Of a stretch of DNA of 64,000 nt, positions 17,976 to 27,138 are shown piece after piece (the first letter of the stretch is position 1; each line of letters begins with the position of its first letter). The notes below the pieces were generated by a model that saw nothing but the letters and a program-made list of their open reading frames with translations, had not been told where the DNA came from and made no database searches. The position numbers were made by a program, and so were the translations under genes. This stretch comes from Robertkochia solimangrovi (GTDB lineage Bacteria; Bacteroidota; Bacteroidia; Flavobacteriales; Flavobacteriaceae): assembly GCF_007279655.1 (NCBI RefSeq), contig NZ_QKWN01000002.1:124001-188000 (forward strand), written 5' to 3'.

Positions 17976-20072
17976 CTATCTTACAAATGCATTTGCCATT
18001 CCTCCGTCAACATTGATAATGTTACCGGTGGATTTGTCCAGGATCGCAACCAGTGCAAAGACACCATTAGCGATATCATCCGGATATATTATTTCATTCA
18101 GGAGGTTTCTTTTGGCATAATGTGCTGGTAATTCTTCCACACTGATTCCATAGGCTTTGGCTCTGCCTTCTGCCCATTCGCCTTCCCAAATCTTACTTCC
18201 TATAATAACCCCGTCAGGGTTTACGGTATTTACTCGGATCTTAGCATCCGCAAGCTCCGCTGCCAGTAACCTTGACATATGTTGCTGGGCTGCCTTCGCA
18301 GTTCCATATCCAACATTGTTCGGACCGGAAACGAGTCCGTTCTTACTGGCGATGTTTACGATATTTCCTCCAAGTCCTTGTTTTTTCATAATCGAAACAC
18401 CGTGTTGCGCCATCAGAAACTGTCCTTTCACCAATACATCCTGTAAAAGGTTCCAATCGGCAAGAGTAGTATCTTCCAATGATTTTGAAATGGCGAGTCC
18501 GGCGGAATGGATCACGATATCAACGCCTCCAAAATTCATCACGGCTTCTGCATAGGCCTTCACTATCGATTCTTCTTTAGTGACATCGCAGATAGCGCCA
18601 GCGACCTGGTCGGCCTTATAGGTCTTAAGCGCGTCGTTTAACGCATTTTCACTTATATCCGTAAGGAGTACATTAGCTCCTTCAGCTACGAGTTTATCAG
18701 CGATCGCCTTTCCGATCCCACCGGCAGCTCCGGTAACGACAGCCACTTTTCGTGATAACGGTTGTTCTGCGGGCATGCGCTGAAGTTTTGCCTCTTCCAG
18801 TAACCAGTATTCAATATCGAAGGCTTCCTGTCTAGGAAGTGAGGTGTACTCGGTTATGGCTTCCGCTCCACGCATTACATTGATCGCATTCACGTAGAAC
18901 TCACTGGCAACTCTGGCGGTCTGTTTATTTTTTGCAAAGGAGAACATTCCGATTCCGGGAAAGATGATGATTACCGGATTAGGATCCCTTATTGCTGGGC
19001 TGTTGTCATGTTTGCAGCTTTCATAATAATCTGCATATTCTTTGCGGTATTGCAGAAAGGCAGGTTCCAGTTTCTTTAATACTGTATCTGCATCACTCAA
19101 ATCTTCTGATTTATCAAGTTCCAGAACTAAAGGCTGGATCTTTGTACGCAGAAAGTGATCCGGACAGGAAGTTCCCATCGGGGCCAGCTTTATAAGATCA
19201 TAGCTGTTGATATATTCAAGTACGGTTTCACTATCGGTAAAATGTCCTATCATTGGCTTTTCCGAAGAACAGAGTCCGCGTAACAGCGGCATAATCTGAG
19301 CGGCTTTTTCAATGCGTTGGGCAGGGGCTAAACTACTAACTTTTTTACCGCCAAATACCTGTCCGTTTGCTTTGATTTTCTTCTCGATATATGCTGAGGC
19401 CATTTCGATTACCTCAAGACTATTCATATAGCACTCATAGGAGGTGTCCCCCCAGGTAAAGAGACCATGACTTCCCAGAACGATTCCGCGTATCCCGGGA
19501 TTTTCAAGTAAGCATTTTTCCAATTGGAGTCCGAGATCAAATCCCGGTCTTTGCCAGGGTACCCAGCCCATGGTGTCACCCCAGATCTCCTTGGTTATCT
19601 TTTCACTGTCCTCAGCTGCAGCTACAGCGATAAGTGCATCGGGATGAAGGTGATCAATATGTTTGAAGGGGAGTAAACCGTGAAGTGGTGTATCGATCGA
19701 TGGAGCCCGGCTGTCAAGATCATAGATACAATGATTAAATAAACCAACCATACGATCTTCGTCATGAAGTCCTTTATATACGTTCTTAAGATTTCTCAAA
19801 CGCTCCGTATATAATCCTGCAATGCCTGCTCTGGTAAGTGTACCGATATCACCACCTGAACCTTTAATCCACATAACTTCCACATCTTCATTGGTCAAAG
19901 GATCGGCTTCAATGGTTTTACAGCTGGTGTTACCACCCCCGTAATTGGTGATTCTCAAGTCTGCTCCCAGTATATTGGAACGATATAAAAATAAGGCCAC
20001 TTCATCGTTCGCCAAATCCGCAGCTTTTTTCTCATCCCAAAGGTAATTTACGTACTTAAAGGTTTTATCCAT
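17976..20072 (-). CDS. rhaEW: Bifunctional rhamnulose-1-phosphate aldolase / lactaldehyde dehydrogenase
   Basis: A 698-aa fusion. The N-terminal class II aldolase domain has NYGGGNTSCK (residues 43–52), IKGSGGDIGTL and a zinc-site cluster FKHIDHLHPD with His138, His141 and His143. A linker follows, then a C-terminal short-chain dehydrogenase from residue 443 with TGAAGGIG (447–454), Ser576, Tyr589 and Lys593. The architecture and length are those of RhaEW/YuxG proteins. These split L-rhamnulose-1-phosphate into DHAP and L-lactaldehyde and oxidise the latter to L-lactate, which the downstream LldD can use. It is the first gene of the long minus-strand operon, preceded by a strong promoter/operator at 20098–20142. 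The ATG at 20072 lies 26 nt after the −7 box. Confidence 0.93.
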   Translation of the reverse strand: MDKTFKYVNYLWDEKKAADLANDEVALFLYRSNILGADLRITNYGGGNTSCKTIEADPLTNEDVEVMWIKGSGGDIGTLTRAGIAGLYTERLRNLKNVYKGLHDEDRMVGLFNHCIYDLDSRAPSIDTPLHGLLPFKHIDHLHPDALIAVAAAEDSEKITKEIWGDTMGWVPWQRPGFDLGLQLEKCLLENPGIRGIVLGSHGLFTWGDTSYECYMNSLEVIEMASAYIEKKIKANGQVFGGKKVSSLAPAQRIEKAAQIMPLLRGLCSSEKPMIGHFTDSETVLEYINSYDLIKLAPMGTSCPDHFLRTKIQPLVLELDKSEDLSDADTVLKKLEPAFLQYRKEYADYYESCKHDNSPAIRDPNPVIIIFPGIGMFSFAKNKQTARVASEFYVNAINVMRGAEAITEYTSLPRQEAFDIEYWLLEEAKLQRMPAEQPLSRKVAVVTGAAGGIGKAIADKLVAEGANVLLTDISENALNDALKTYKADQVAGAICDVTKEESIVKAYAEAVMNFGGVDIVIHSAGLAISKSLEDTTLADWNLLQDVLVKGQFLMAQHGVSIMKKQGLGGNIVNIASKNGLVSGPNNVGYGTAKAAQQHMSRLLAAELADAKIRVNTVNPDGVIIGSKIWEGEWAEGRAKAYGISVEELPAHYAKRNLLNEIIYPDDIANGVFALVAILDKSTGNIINVDGGMANAFVR

Positions 20073-20097
20073 TTTTGGTTTTGTTGAATTTCTGAAT

Positions 20098-20142
20098 CAA
20101 ATGTATATGTTAAAAAAAACCATTCTATCCTGTAGTGTGCTG
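20098..20142 (-). promoter_or_regulatory. Promoter with direct-repeat operator of the rhaEW operon
   Basis: On the minus strand the −7 box TACATTTG (20105 to 20098) matches the Bacteroidota TAnnTTTG consensus. Exactly 19 nt upstream ends the 18-nt element CAGCACACTACAGGATAG (20142 to 20125), a direct repeat of CAGCACAC and CAGGATAG with a 10-bp period. The same arrangement recurs before four other units of this locus. It lies in the gap shared with the divergent GntR gene. Confidence 0.78.
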
Positions 20143-20242
20143 TAAAATAAAAAAGAGTTTCTTGTGAAATTAGTAATTTGATAATAATTCTATATTTTTA
20201 TCGCACTACTTAATACTTAAAATGATGAAAATTTGTTAAATA

Positions 20243-21304
20243 ATGAATTATGCTTTGAAACAACCTGAAATTACAATTCAGATTAATGAGAATTCGAGGG
20301 TGCCGAAATATAAGCAGATTGTCGATTCGATCATAGGTGATATTAGCAATGGAACACTACAAATAGGACAGAAGATACCATCGATCAATGAATTGAGTGA
20401 AACTTGTTACTTGTCCCGGGATACCGTTGAAAAGGCTTATAAGCATCTCAAGGAAAAAAAGGTAATCGTTTCCGTTAAGGGTAAGGGATATTATACGGCC
20501 AAGACCGACCTGATCTCTAAGCTGAATATTTTTTTCCTGGTAAATAAACCCAGTTCCTACAAAATGATGATCTACAATTCCTTTGTGAATGCCCTTGGGG
20601 TGAATGCACATGTAAATATGTTCATCTATCATTGTGATGAGTCACTCTTCATAAGAACCCTGGAGAAGAATCTTGGTGCTTATGATAATTATGTGATCAT
20701 GCCGCATTTCAGAACGGAAGAGCAGGGCCATGCGAGTTATACCGATGCGGTATTGAAGGTAATCTCAAAGATACCAAAGGATAAACTGATCGTTCTTGAT
20801 AATGCCAAACCTTTTGTGGATGGGAATTACAGTTCAATCTATCAGGATTTCCAGGAAGATATCTATAACGCCCTCAAGGAGGGTCTTGACCGGCTTCAGA
20901 AGTATGATAAGATCATATTGGTTTATCCCGATAAATCGGCGCATCCATATCCAAAACGAATTTTACATGGCTTCAGACAATTTTGTGTTGAATTCGAATT
21001 TGATTTTGAAGTGCTTGATGAAATCTATGATGATATGGAATTTCAGAGTCGTGATATCTATATCACCATTGAGGAAATGGATCTGGTAAATCTGGTCCGA
21101 CAGGTACGCAAAAAAAATTTGGTACTGGGGCAGGACGTAGGAATTATATCTTATAATGACACACCCTTAAAGGAACTTCTCGGGATTACCGTAATCAGTA
21201 CCGACTTTAAGGCAATGGGTGAACTAGCTGCCTATATGTTGTTGAAAAACAAGAAAGAAAGAATAAGAAATAATTTCAGATATATCGAGCGTAACTCGCT
21301 CTGA
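20243..21304 (+). CDS. GntR-family regulator with periplasmic-binding-protein-like effector domain
   Basis: A 353-aa regulator. Residues about 17–88 form a GntR winged helix (RVPKYKQIVDSIIGDI, GQKIPSINELSE, SRDTVEKAYKHLKEK, then a wing VSVKGKGYY). Residues about 95–345 form a LacI/PBP1-like sugar-binding domain (FFLVNKP, IVLDNAKPF, IILVYPDKSAHPYP, GQDVGIISYNDTPLKELLGI, TDFKAMGELAAYMLL). The overall plan is that of AraR-type GntR regulators. It is divergent from the rhaEW operon with a 170-nt shared gap, and the next gene downstream starts the CE12–GH2 operon, which has its own promoter. It is the best local candidate for reading rhamnose and controlling the five-promoter regulon, but the direct-repeat form of the element is unusual for GntR proteins, so this is inference. 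Confidence 0.85.
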   Translation: MNYALKQPEITIQINENSRVPKYKQIVDSIIGDISNGTLQIGQKIPSINELSETCYLSRDTVEKAYKHLKEKKVIVSVKGKGYYTAKTDLISKLNIFFLVNKPSSYKMMIYNSFVNALGVNAHVNMFIYHCDESLFIRTLEKNLGAYDNYVIMPHFRTEEQGHASYTDAVLKVISKIPKDKLIVLDNAKPFVDGNYSSIYQDFQEDIYNALKEGLDRLQKYDKIILVYPDKSAHPYPKRILHGFRQFCVEFEFDFEVLDEIYDDMEFQSRDIYITIEEMDLVNLVRQVRKKNLVLGQDVGIISYNDTPLKELLGITVISTDFKAMGELAAYMLLKNKKERIRNNFRYIERNSL

Positions 21305-21313
21305 CATCGTTAT

Positions 21314-21358
21314 CATCATAGTACAGGATGGTATATACTTTCGGGTTCGATAATTTAG
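21314..21358 (+). promoter_or_regulatory. Promoter with direct-repeat operator of the CE12–GH2–CE12–GH115 operon
   Basis: The 18-nt element CATCATAGTACAGGATGG (21314–21331) is followed after exactly 19 nt by TAATTTAG (21351–21358), one mismatch from TAnnTTTG. The box ends 27 nt before the ATG at 21385. Spacing agrees with the rhaEW and susC promoters, which supports both the promoter and this start codon. Confidence 0.72.
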
Positions 21359-21384
21359 TTGACCTTAAATGTATATACTATCTG

Positions 21385-22713
21385 ATGATTCGAACTTTCA
21401 ATTATAATTTAGCACTTTTATTTATGATCATGCTGTTCTCAGGTTGTTCTGAACCTGTAGCTCAGTACAAGGAAGGTGCCATGGTTTTCGATTTTGGTAC
21501 AACAGCCCAAGAAAGAACTAAGGAAACTAAAGTTCATCATATCGATACATCCACTGAATATTCTCCAGGTAAATTTGGTTTTGATTTCAATACAGGAGCT
21601 TCAGTTATGTTGGAAAAGAAAGGAGCACTTTCAAGTGATCCTTTCTATTTTTCTGTAGCACTTCCGGAAGGAAATTATCGGATTACCGCTGATATAATTC
21701 ATACGGATCACAATTCACCAACGGTTATTAAAGCGGAATCCAAGCGGATCATGATTAACGAAACTGCTTTGAAGACCGGCACGGTGCAATCCTTTACTTT
21801 CACGGTTAATGTTCACGGAACCAAAATCAACGATTCGGTAATCGTAAATCTCAAAGAGCGTGAGTTGTCAGCTCTTAATTATGATGAGAAACTGACACTG
21901 GAATTTTCAAAAGGTACACTTTTAAATAAATTGGTGATAGAGCCGGCTGAATCATCGGTTACGTTATTCCTTGCAGGAGACTCTACCGTGACCGATCAGG
22001 ATCTGGAACCCTGGGCATCCTGGGGACAATTTATCACCAGCTATCTGAATCCGAATATTGCCGTGGCTAATTATGCAGCTTCCGGAGCTTCGCTAAGTTC
22101 CTTTAAAGCAAGGAGAAGGTGGGCAAAGATCATTTCAACGCTTAATGCAGGAGATTATGTGATGATTGAATTTGGTCATAATGATGAAAAACAAAAAGGA
22201 CCTGATGCCGGTCCCTGGAAAAATTATTCGGACTTGCTGATTGAATTCGTAGCCCAGGTTAAAGAAAAAGGTGGAAATCCTATATTGATCACTCCGACAC
22301 AAAGACGCTTTTTTAATGAAGATGGAACCTTAAAGGATACTCATGGGGAATATCCGGATGCCATGCGTAAAGTTGCGAAGGATGCCGGTGTTCCTTTGGT
22401 GGATCTGACAGCTATCACAACGGTAGTATATCAAGCCTGGGGGGATGATGCATCCCGAAAAGCCTTTGTTCAGTATCCGGCAGGAACATTTCCGGGACAA
22501 ACTGAGACGCTTGAAGACAACACGCATTTCAACAATTTTGGCGCCAATGAAATAGCCTTATGTATCTTAAATGATTTGCAGGAGGAGGAAAGTTCTTTGG
22601 TTACCTATTACAGAGAACCCATAAAATTTAATCCAGAATCCCCTAACCGTTTTGAAAATTGGACCTTACCTTTAAGTCTTCGTTTCGAACAACAAAAACC
22701 CGAAGGAAACTAA
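21385..22713 (+). CDS. CE12-like rhamnogalacturonan acetylesterase lipoprotein
   Basis: A 442-aa SGNH/GDSL hydrolase. I start it at the ATG at 21385 rather than the upstream 21328, because the promoter lies at 21314–21358 and this start gives a clean lipoprotein signal with the lipobox FSGCS. Residues about 30–195 are a β-rich, galactose-binding-like domain. The esterase domain then shows block I LAGDSTVTD, the block II Gly, FGHND (block III Asn) and DNTHFNNFGAN carrying the catalytic Asp/His. CE12 enzymes remove acetyl groups from galacturonate in rhamnogalacturonan. Its stop overlaps the GH2 start (TAATG), so the two are translationally coupled. Confidence 0.86.
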   Translation: MIRTFNYNLALLFMIMLFSGCSEPVAQYKEGAMVFDFGTTAQERTKETKVHHIDTSTEYSPGKFGFDFNTGASVMLEKKGALSSDPFYFSVALPEGNYRITADIIHTDHNSPTVIKAESKRIMINETALKTGTVQSFTFTVNVHGTKINDSVIVNLKERELSALNYDEKLTLEFSKGTLLNKLVIEPAESSVTLFLAGDSTVTDQDLEPWASWGQFITSYLNPNIAVANYAASGASLSSFKARRRWAKIISTLNAGDYVMIEFGHNDEKQKGPDAGPWKNYSDLLIEFVAQVKEKGGNPILITPTQRRFFNEDGTLKDTHGEYPDAMRKVAKDAGVPLVDLTAITTVVYQAWGDDASRKAFVQYPAGTFPGQTETLEDNTHFNNFGANEIALCILNDLQEEESSLVTYYREPIKFNPESPNRFENWTLPLSLRFEQQKPEGN

Positions 22714-25559
22714 TGAAACTCTATTTCAGGATCTTACCATTACTATTGATAATTATCGTCGCTAGTTCTACGATCGTAAAGGCTCAGGAAACCCAAATAA
22801 TTTACTTATCCGGAAAGGATTTTAAACAACCGGTCTCCTGGAATTTTATGGTTACGGATGGAAATAACAGTGGTGAATGGACCACAATCGATGTGCCTTC
22901 TCAATGGGAATTACAGGGGTTCGGTACCTATACGTACGGGCGATGGTACAAGGAGCTCAATCAGGAAGAACCCAGTAAGGAAGAAGGTTTTTATAAGTAT
23001 GAATTTGAAGTTCCGGAAGTATATAGCCGACAACAGGTTTCTATCGTATTTGGAGGTGCCATGACTGATACAGAAGTAAAGATCAACGGACGATCTGCAG
23101 GCCCTGTACATCAGGGAGGTTTTTATCAGTTTGAATATGAAGTTGGTGATCTGTTGAAATATGGTCAGAAGAACCTGCTTGAAGTTCATGTAAAGAAGCA
23201 TTCTGACAACGCAGATGTGAACAATGCAGAACGAAAAGCAGACTGGTGGTTGTTTGGCGGGATTTATCGACCGGTATGGTTAGCGATAAAACCGAAATAT
23301 AATCTGGGAAAGATTCTGGTGGATGCCGGGATGGATGGAAATATGAAGGTAAGGCTTATGGAGAGCAATCTACCTTCTAAGGCAGTTGTCTATGCGTCTA
23401 TTAAAAAGATAGAACCGGGGTCCCGACCTTCGGAAAATAAACGTATCGAACTTGCCAAAGGACAAAATGAATTCACCTTATCCTGGGATGATATCGCACT
23501 TTGGAATCCGGAGGATCCCAATCGTTATGTTTTGGAGTTACAGTTAAAAAAGAATGACGAGGTATTGCATGAGCAGGGAGTAAAATTCGGATTCAGAACG
23601 GTGGAGGCGATTCGCAAAGATGGTATCTATGTCAACGGGAAAAAAATCATCATGAAAGGTATCAACCGTCATACCATTTGGCCGGAATCAGGAAGAAGTA
23701 CAAACAGGGAGATCAGTGATCTGGATGTGAACCTGATGAAGGACATGAATATGAATGCTGTTCGTATGCATTATCCACCGGATTCTCATTTTCTGGAAGC
23801 CTGTGATTCGCTCGGGCTTTTCGTACTTGATGAGTTGGCTGGATGGCAGAATCCTTATGACGTGGAAACCGGTAAGAAACTGATTCGTGAAATGGTGCTC
23901 AGAGATGCCAATCATCCTTCAGTGATAATTTGGGATCAGGGGAATGAAGGCGGATGGAGAGATGAACTCGATGCGGTTTTTGCGCAATATGATATTCAAA
24001 ACAGAATCGTGATCCACCCCTGGGCAGATCATGACGGTTGGGATACGCATCATTATCCTACATACCTGACGGGAGTTCACCGTTTTGTCGGGGGCGAAAA
24101 TGTATTCTTTCCAACGGAATTCATGCATGGGACCTATGATAACGGACATGGTTCCGGATTAGAAGATTTCTGGAATCGGTTTAAGGAAAGTCCCCTTTTT
24201 GCCGGTGGATTCATGTGGGCATTTTCAGATGAAGCGGTATTACGAACCGATTGGACCGGGCCCCGAAAGTTCGATTCTAAAGGTTCACTGGCACCGGATG
24301 GAATACTCGGACCTCACCGAGAGAAGGAGGGAAGTTTCTATGCGGTAAAAGATATTTGGTCGCCGATCCAGATAGACCCTATTCGTATAACTCCAAAGTA
24401 TGACGGAGCACTTTTTATAAAGAATGATTATATCTATTCTGATATTTCTACTTGTAATTTGGAATACAAAGTGGTTAAACTCCCTGAGAATGCATTGTAT
24501 TCGCAGGTGGATGTGTCTGTCCTAAAAGTTGGGAATATCGATCTTCCTTCCATTGCGCCGGGTGAAACCAAAAAGGTCACGCTGGAGCTTCCACAAAATT
24601 TCTTTGAAGGTGACTGGCTTGAAATCACTGCCTTTGACCATTCGGGAAGATTGATAAACACCTGGACCTGGCCGATCCATTCACCTGAGGTATTTACAGA
24701 AAAGCTCTTGCTGAAAGATAAGGCTTCAGGTGCTGAGGTTGCAGAAACCTTGAATCAGGTTGTGCTTAAAGGAGGAGCTATTGTACTGAGTCTGGATAAA
24801 ACCACCGGTATGATCACAGCTATCAAAAGAAATGGAGACCTGGTGCCTTTTAACGAGGGGCCTAAGCCTGTGGGTATGAAGGCAGCGGTCAAATCAGTGG
24901 AGACGGGTAAAAAAGGAGAGGCTGTCTATTGCCTGGTGCACTATAGTGGAGGAATTGATACAATACTATGGACGATGTATCCGGACGGAAGGTTGAAAAT
25001 GGAATTAACCGCACTAAAGAATGCCGGGAGAAACAGCGGATTTGACGGAGCTTTTTTTGAAGGGGAGATCGATAAGTTCGGTATCACATTTAGCTATCCT
25101 GAAGATGGTGTAACCGGAATGAAATGGTTCGGTAAAGGTCCTTATCGGGTATGGAAAAACCGACTCCGGGGAACCGATTACGGACTGTGGTATAAAGATT
25201 ATAACAATACTATTACGGGGGAAAGTTTCGAGAATCTGATCTATCCGGAGTTTAAGGGGTATCATGCCGATCTTATTGGCGCAAGTATTGAAGCGGGTAC
25301 TCATAGTTTTAAAGTATTCAGTGAATCAGAAAAAGTATTTCTGAGGTTGCTTACTCCGGATGAACCAAAATATGCTCTTAAAGGTGCAGATGCGTATCCG
25401 GATTTTCCGGAAGGGGATATATCCTTTATGTATGAAATACCGGCTATGAAATCTTTTAAACCGGTATCGCAACATGGTCCGCATAGTCAGCCTTCTAATA
25501 TTCGAATTAAAAGTGGAGATGATGGTATAACCATGAAACTATGGTTCGATTTCCGATAA
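22713..25559 (+). CDS. Secreted GH2 glycoside hydrolase (β-galactosidase/β-glucuronidase type)
   Basis: A 948-aa protein, started at the ATG at 22713, which overlaps the previous stop and yields a signal peptide ending IVKAQ. It has the GH2 order: jelly-roll sugar-binding domain (DVPSQWELQGFGTYTYGRWYK-like), immunoglobulin-like domain, then a TIM barrel (KGINRHTIWPESGRS, MNAVRMHYPPDSHFLEACD). The acid/base Glu412 lies in QGNEGG and the nucleophile Glu469 in PTEFMHG. A C-terminal β-sandwich (GMKWFGKGPYRVWKNRLRG) resembles the Bgal small-chain domain. It probably removes β-linked galactose or a uronic acid from pectin side chains outside the cytoplasm. Specificity cannot be read from the sequence. 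Confidence 0.88.
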   Translation: MKLYFRILPLLLIIIVASSTIVKAQETQIIYLSGKDFKQPVSWNFMVTDGNNSGEWTTIDVPSQWELQGFGTYTYGRWYKELNQEEPSKEEGFYKYEFEVPEVYSRQQVSIVFGGAMTDTEVKINGRSAGPVHQGGFYQFEYEVGDLLKYGQKNLLEVHVKKHSDNADVNNAERKADWWLFGGIYRPVWLAIKPKYNLGKILVDAGMDGNMKVRLMESNLPSKAVVYASIKKIEPGSRPSENKRIELAKGQNEFTLSWDDIALWNPEDPNRYVLELQLKKNDEVLHEQGVKFGFRTVEAIRKDGIYVNGKKIIMKGINRHTIWPESGRSTNREISDLDVNLMKDMNMNAVRMHYPPDSHFLEACDSLGLFVLDELAGWQNPYDVETGKKLIREMVLRDANHPSVIIWDQGNEGGWRDELDAVFAQYDIQNRIVIHPWADHDGWDTHHYPTYLTGVHRFVGGENVFFPTEFMHGTYDNGHGSGLEDFWNRFKESPLFAGGFMWAFSDEAVLRTDWTGPRKFDSKGSLAPDGILGPHREKEGSFYAVKDIWSPIQIDPIRITPKYDGALFIKNDYIYSDISTCNLEYKVVKLPENALYSQVDVSVLKVGNIDLPSIAPGETKKVTLELPQNFFEGDWLEITAFDHSGRLINTWTWPIHSPEVFTEKLLLKDKASGAEVAETLNQVVLKGGAIVLSLDKTTGMITAIKRNGDLVPFNEGPKPVGMKAAVKSVETGKKGEAVYCLVHYSGGIDTILWTMYPDGRLKMELTALKNAGRNSGFDGAFFEGEIDKFGITFSYPEDGVTGMKWFGKGPYRVWKNRLRGTDYGLWYKDYNNTITGESFENLIYPEFKGYHADLIGASIEAGTHSFKVFSESEKVFLRLLTPDEPKYALKGADAYPDFPEGDISFMYEIPAMKSFKPVSQHGPHSQPSNIRIKSGDDGITMKLWFDFR

Positions 25560-25573
25560 TTAAAATAAATGAT

Positions 25574-27118
25574 ATGAAACGTACGGTTGCGTTAGTTGTA
25601 GTTATAAGTGTGTTTTTTATACAATGCAGAAACAGTGAAGAGGTTAAGTTACTTCCTACGGTCTATACCGTAGGTGATTCCACCGTTAAGAACGGTCACG
25701 GTGACGGGGCCGGAGGATTATGGGGATGGGGTGACTTTATCGGACAGTTTCTTGATACCACAAAAGTTCATGTTGAAAATCATGCGCTGGGAGGTACCAG
25801 CAGCCGTACTTTTATTCAAAAAGGATTATGGAACCCGGTTCGTGACAGTCTTAAACCCGGTGATTATGTATTGATACAATTCGGACATAATGATGACGGT
25901 CCGATCAATGATGATTTCAGAGCCAGGGGTACTATTAAAGGTATTGGCGAGGAATCGGAAGAGATTGATAATATGCTTACCGGGGAACATGAAATAGTAC
26001 ACACCTACGGATGGTATATTCGTAAGATCATCAGGGAAACATTGGATAATGGTGGTATACCTATCGTCATGTCACCCATTCCAAGGAATAAATGGGAAAA
26101 TGGTAAAGTGCCCAGGAATAATGAGTCTTATGGACTCTGGGCGAAGAAAATAGCCGAACAGGAAGGGGCTTTGTTTATCGACCTTAATGATAAAATGGCA
26201 AACAGGATGGAAGCCATTGGTGAAAAGGATATCTATGGAAAACTTTTCTACCATAAAGATCATACACATACCAGTGCCGGAGGTGCGATAGTAGCGGCTA
26301 CCATTATTGCTGAATCTGTTAAGCAGTCCGATAGTTCACTTAAGAAATACCTGTTGGAAGAACCTGAGATCGTTTATCCAAAAAAGACCCGGATATTTCT
26401 TACGGGTGATTCTACAGTCGCCCGCAATGGAGATTCACTGGCTGTGGGTTGGGGCGTGGCTTTGCCAAAGTATGTGGATACCTTTCGGTTACAGGTCATC
26501 AATCGTGCCCGGGGAGGGAGGAGTACCCGTACGTATTTTAATGAAGGTTTATGGAAAGGGGTTGCTGATTCGTTAAAGAAAGGAGATTATGTTTTTATAC
26601 AATTCGGTCATAATGATGGTGGCTATATCGATAAACCCAAATACAGAGGCTCCATCCAGGGCGTAAGCGATTCAACGATCGTGGTTACAAAGGAAGATGG
26701 AACTGAAGAGGAGGTTCATTCTTACGGATGGTATATGAAAACTTTTATTCGGGAGGCCAAAGACAAGGGAGCTATTCCTGTTGTTTTTAGTCATATTCCA
26801 AGAAATGAATGGGAGAACGGTCATGTGGAAAGGGCAGATCAATCTTATGGTAAATGGGCAAAGCTAGCTGCTGAGGAAGCAGGTGCCTGTTTCATCGATC
26901 TGAATGACAGTATAGCTGTGGCCTATGAAAAGATCGGACCTGAGAAGATCGCAAATTTCTTTCCAAAAGACCATACACATACCGATGGGATGGGAGCCAT
27001 CTTTAATGCGGGTATCGTTGCAGCATGTATCAAGCAGGATACAGAACTCGAGCTGGCAAAATTTGTGACCAGTGATAACCAGATCAGGAAAATTCAGGAA
27101 TCTACATTAGAAAATTAA
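25574..27118 (+). CDS. Tandem two-domain CE12-like acetylesterase
   Basis: A 514-aa protein, started at the ATG at 25574 so that it begins with a lipoprotein signal (MKRTVALVV, lipobox-like FIQC). It holds two complete SGNH domains. Domain 1 has TVGDSTVKNG, IQFGHND and a DHTHTSAGG Asp/His block. Domain 2 has LTGDSTVARNG, IQFGHND and DHTHTDGMG. Both therefore keep Ser, Asn, Asp and His. Most CE12 proteins have one catalytic domain, so this is an internal duplication. It sits 14 nt after the GH2 gene and 20 nt before the GH115 gene. It probably deacetylates galacturonate at more than one position or works processively. Confidence 0.86.
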   Translation: MKRTVALVVVISVFFIQCRNSEEVKLLPTVYTVGDSTVKNGHGDGAGGLWGWGDFIGQFLDTTKVHVENHALGGTSSRTFIQKGLWNPVRDSLKPGDYVLIQFGHNDDGPINDDFRARGTIKGIGEESEEIDNMLTGEHEIVHTYGWYIRKIIRETLDNGGIPIVMSPIPRNKWENGKVPRNNESYGLWAKKIAEQEGALFIDLNDKMANRMEAIGEKDIYGKLFYHKDHTHTSAGGAIVAATIIAESVKQSDSSLKKYLLEEPEIVYPKKTRIFLTGDSTVARNGDSLAVGWGVALPKYVDTFRLQVINRARGGRSTRTYFNEGLWKGVADSLKKGDYVFIQFGHNDGGYIDKPKYRGSIQGVSDSTIVVTKEDGTEEEVHSYGWYMKTFIREAKDKGAIPVVFSHIPRNEWENGHVERADQSYGKWAKLAAEEAGACFIDLNDSIAVAYEKIGPEKIANFFPKDHTHTDGMGAIFNAGIVAACIKQDTELELAKFVTSDNQIRKIQESTLEN

Positions 27119-27138
27119 GCTTAACAATAACAGGTAAT

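Noticed and set aside
20132-20209. Inverted GTAGTG/CACTAC pair as the GntR operator
   Set aside because: Arms of only 6 nt separated by 66 nt, and not repeated at the other promoters; one arm is part of the direct-repeat element.
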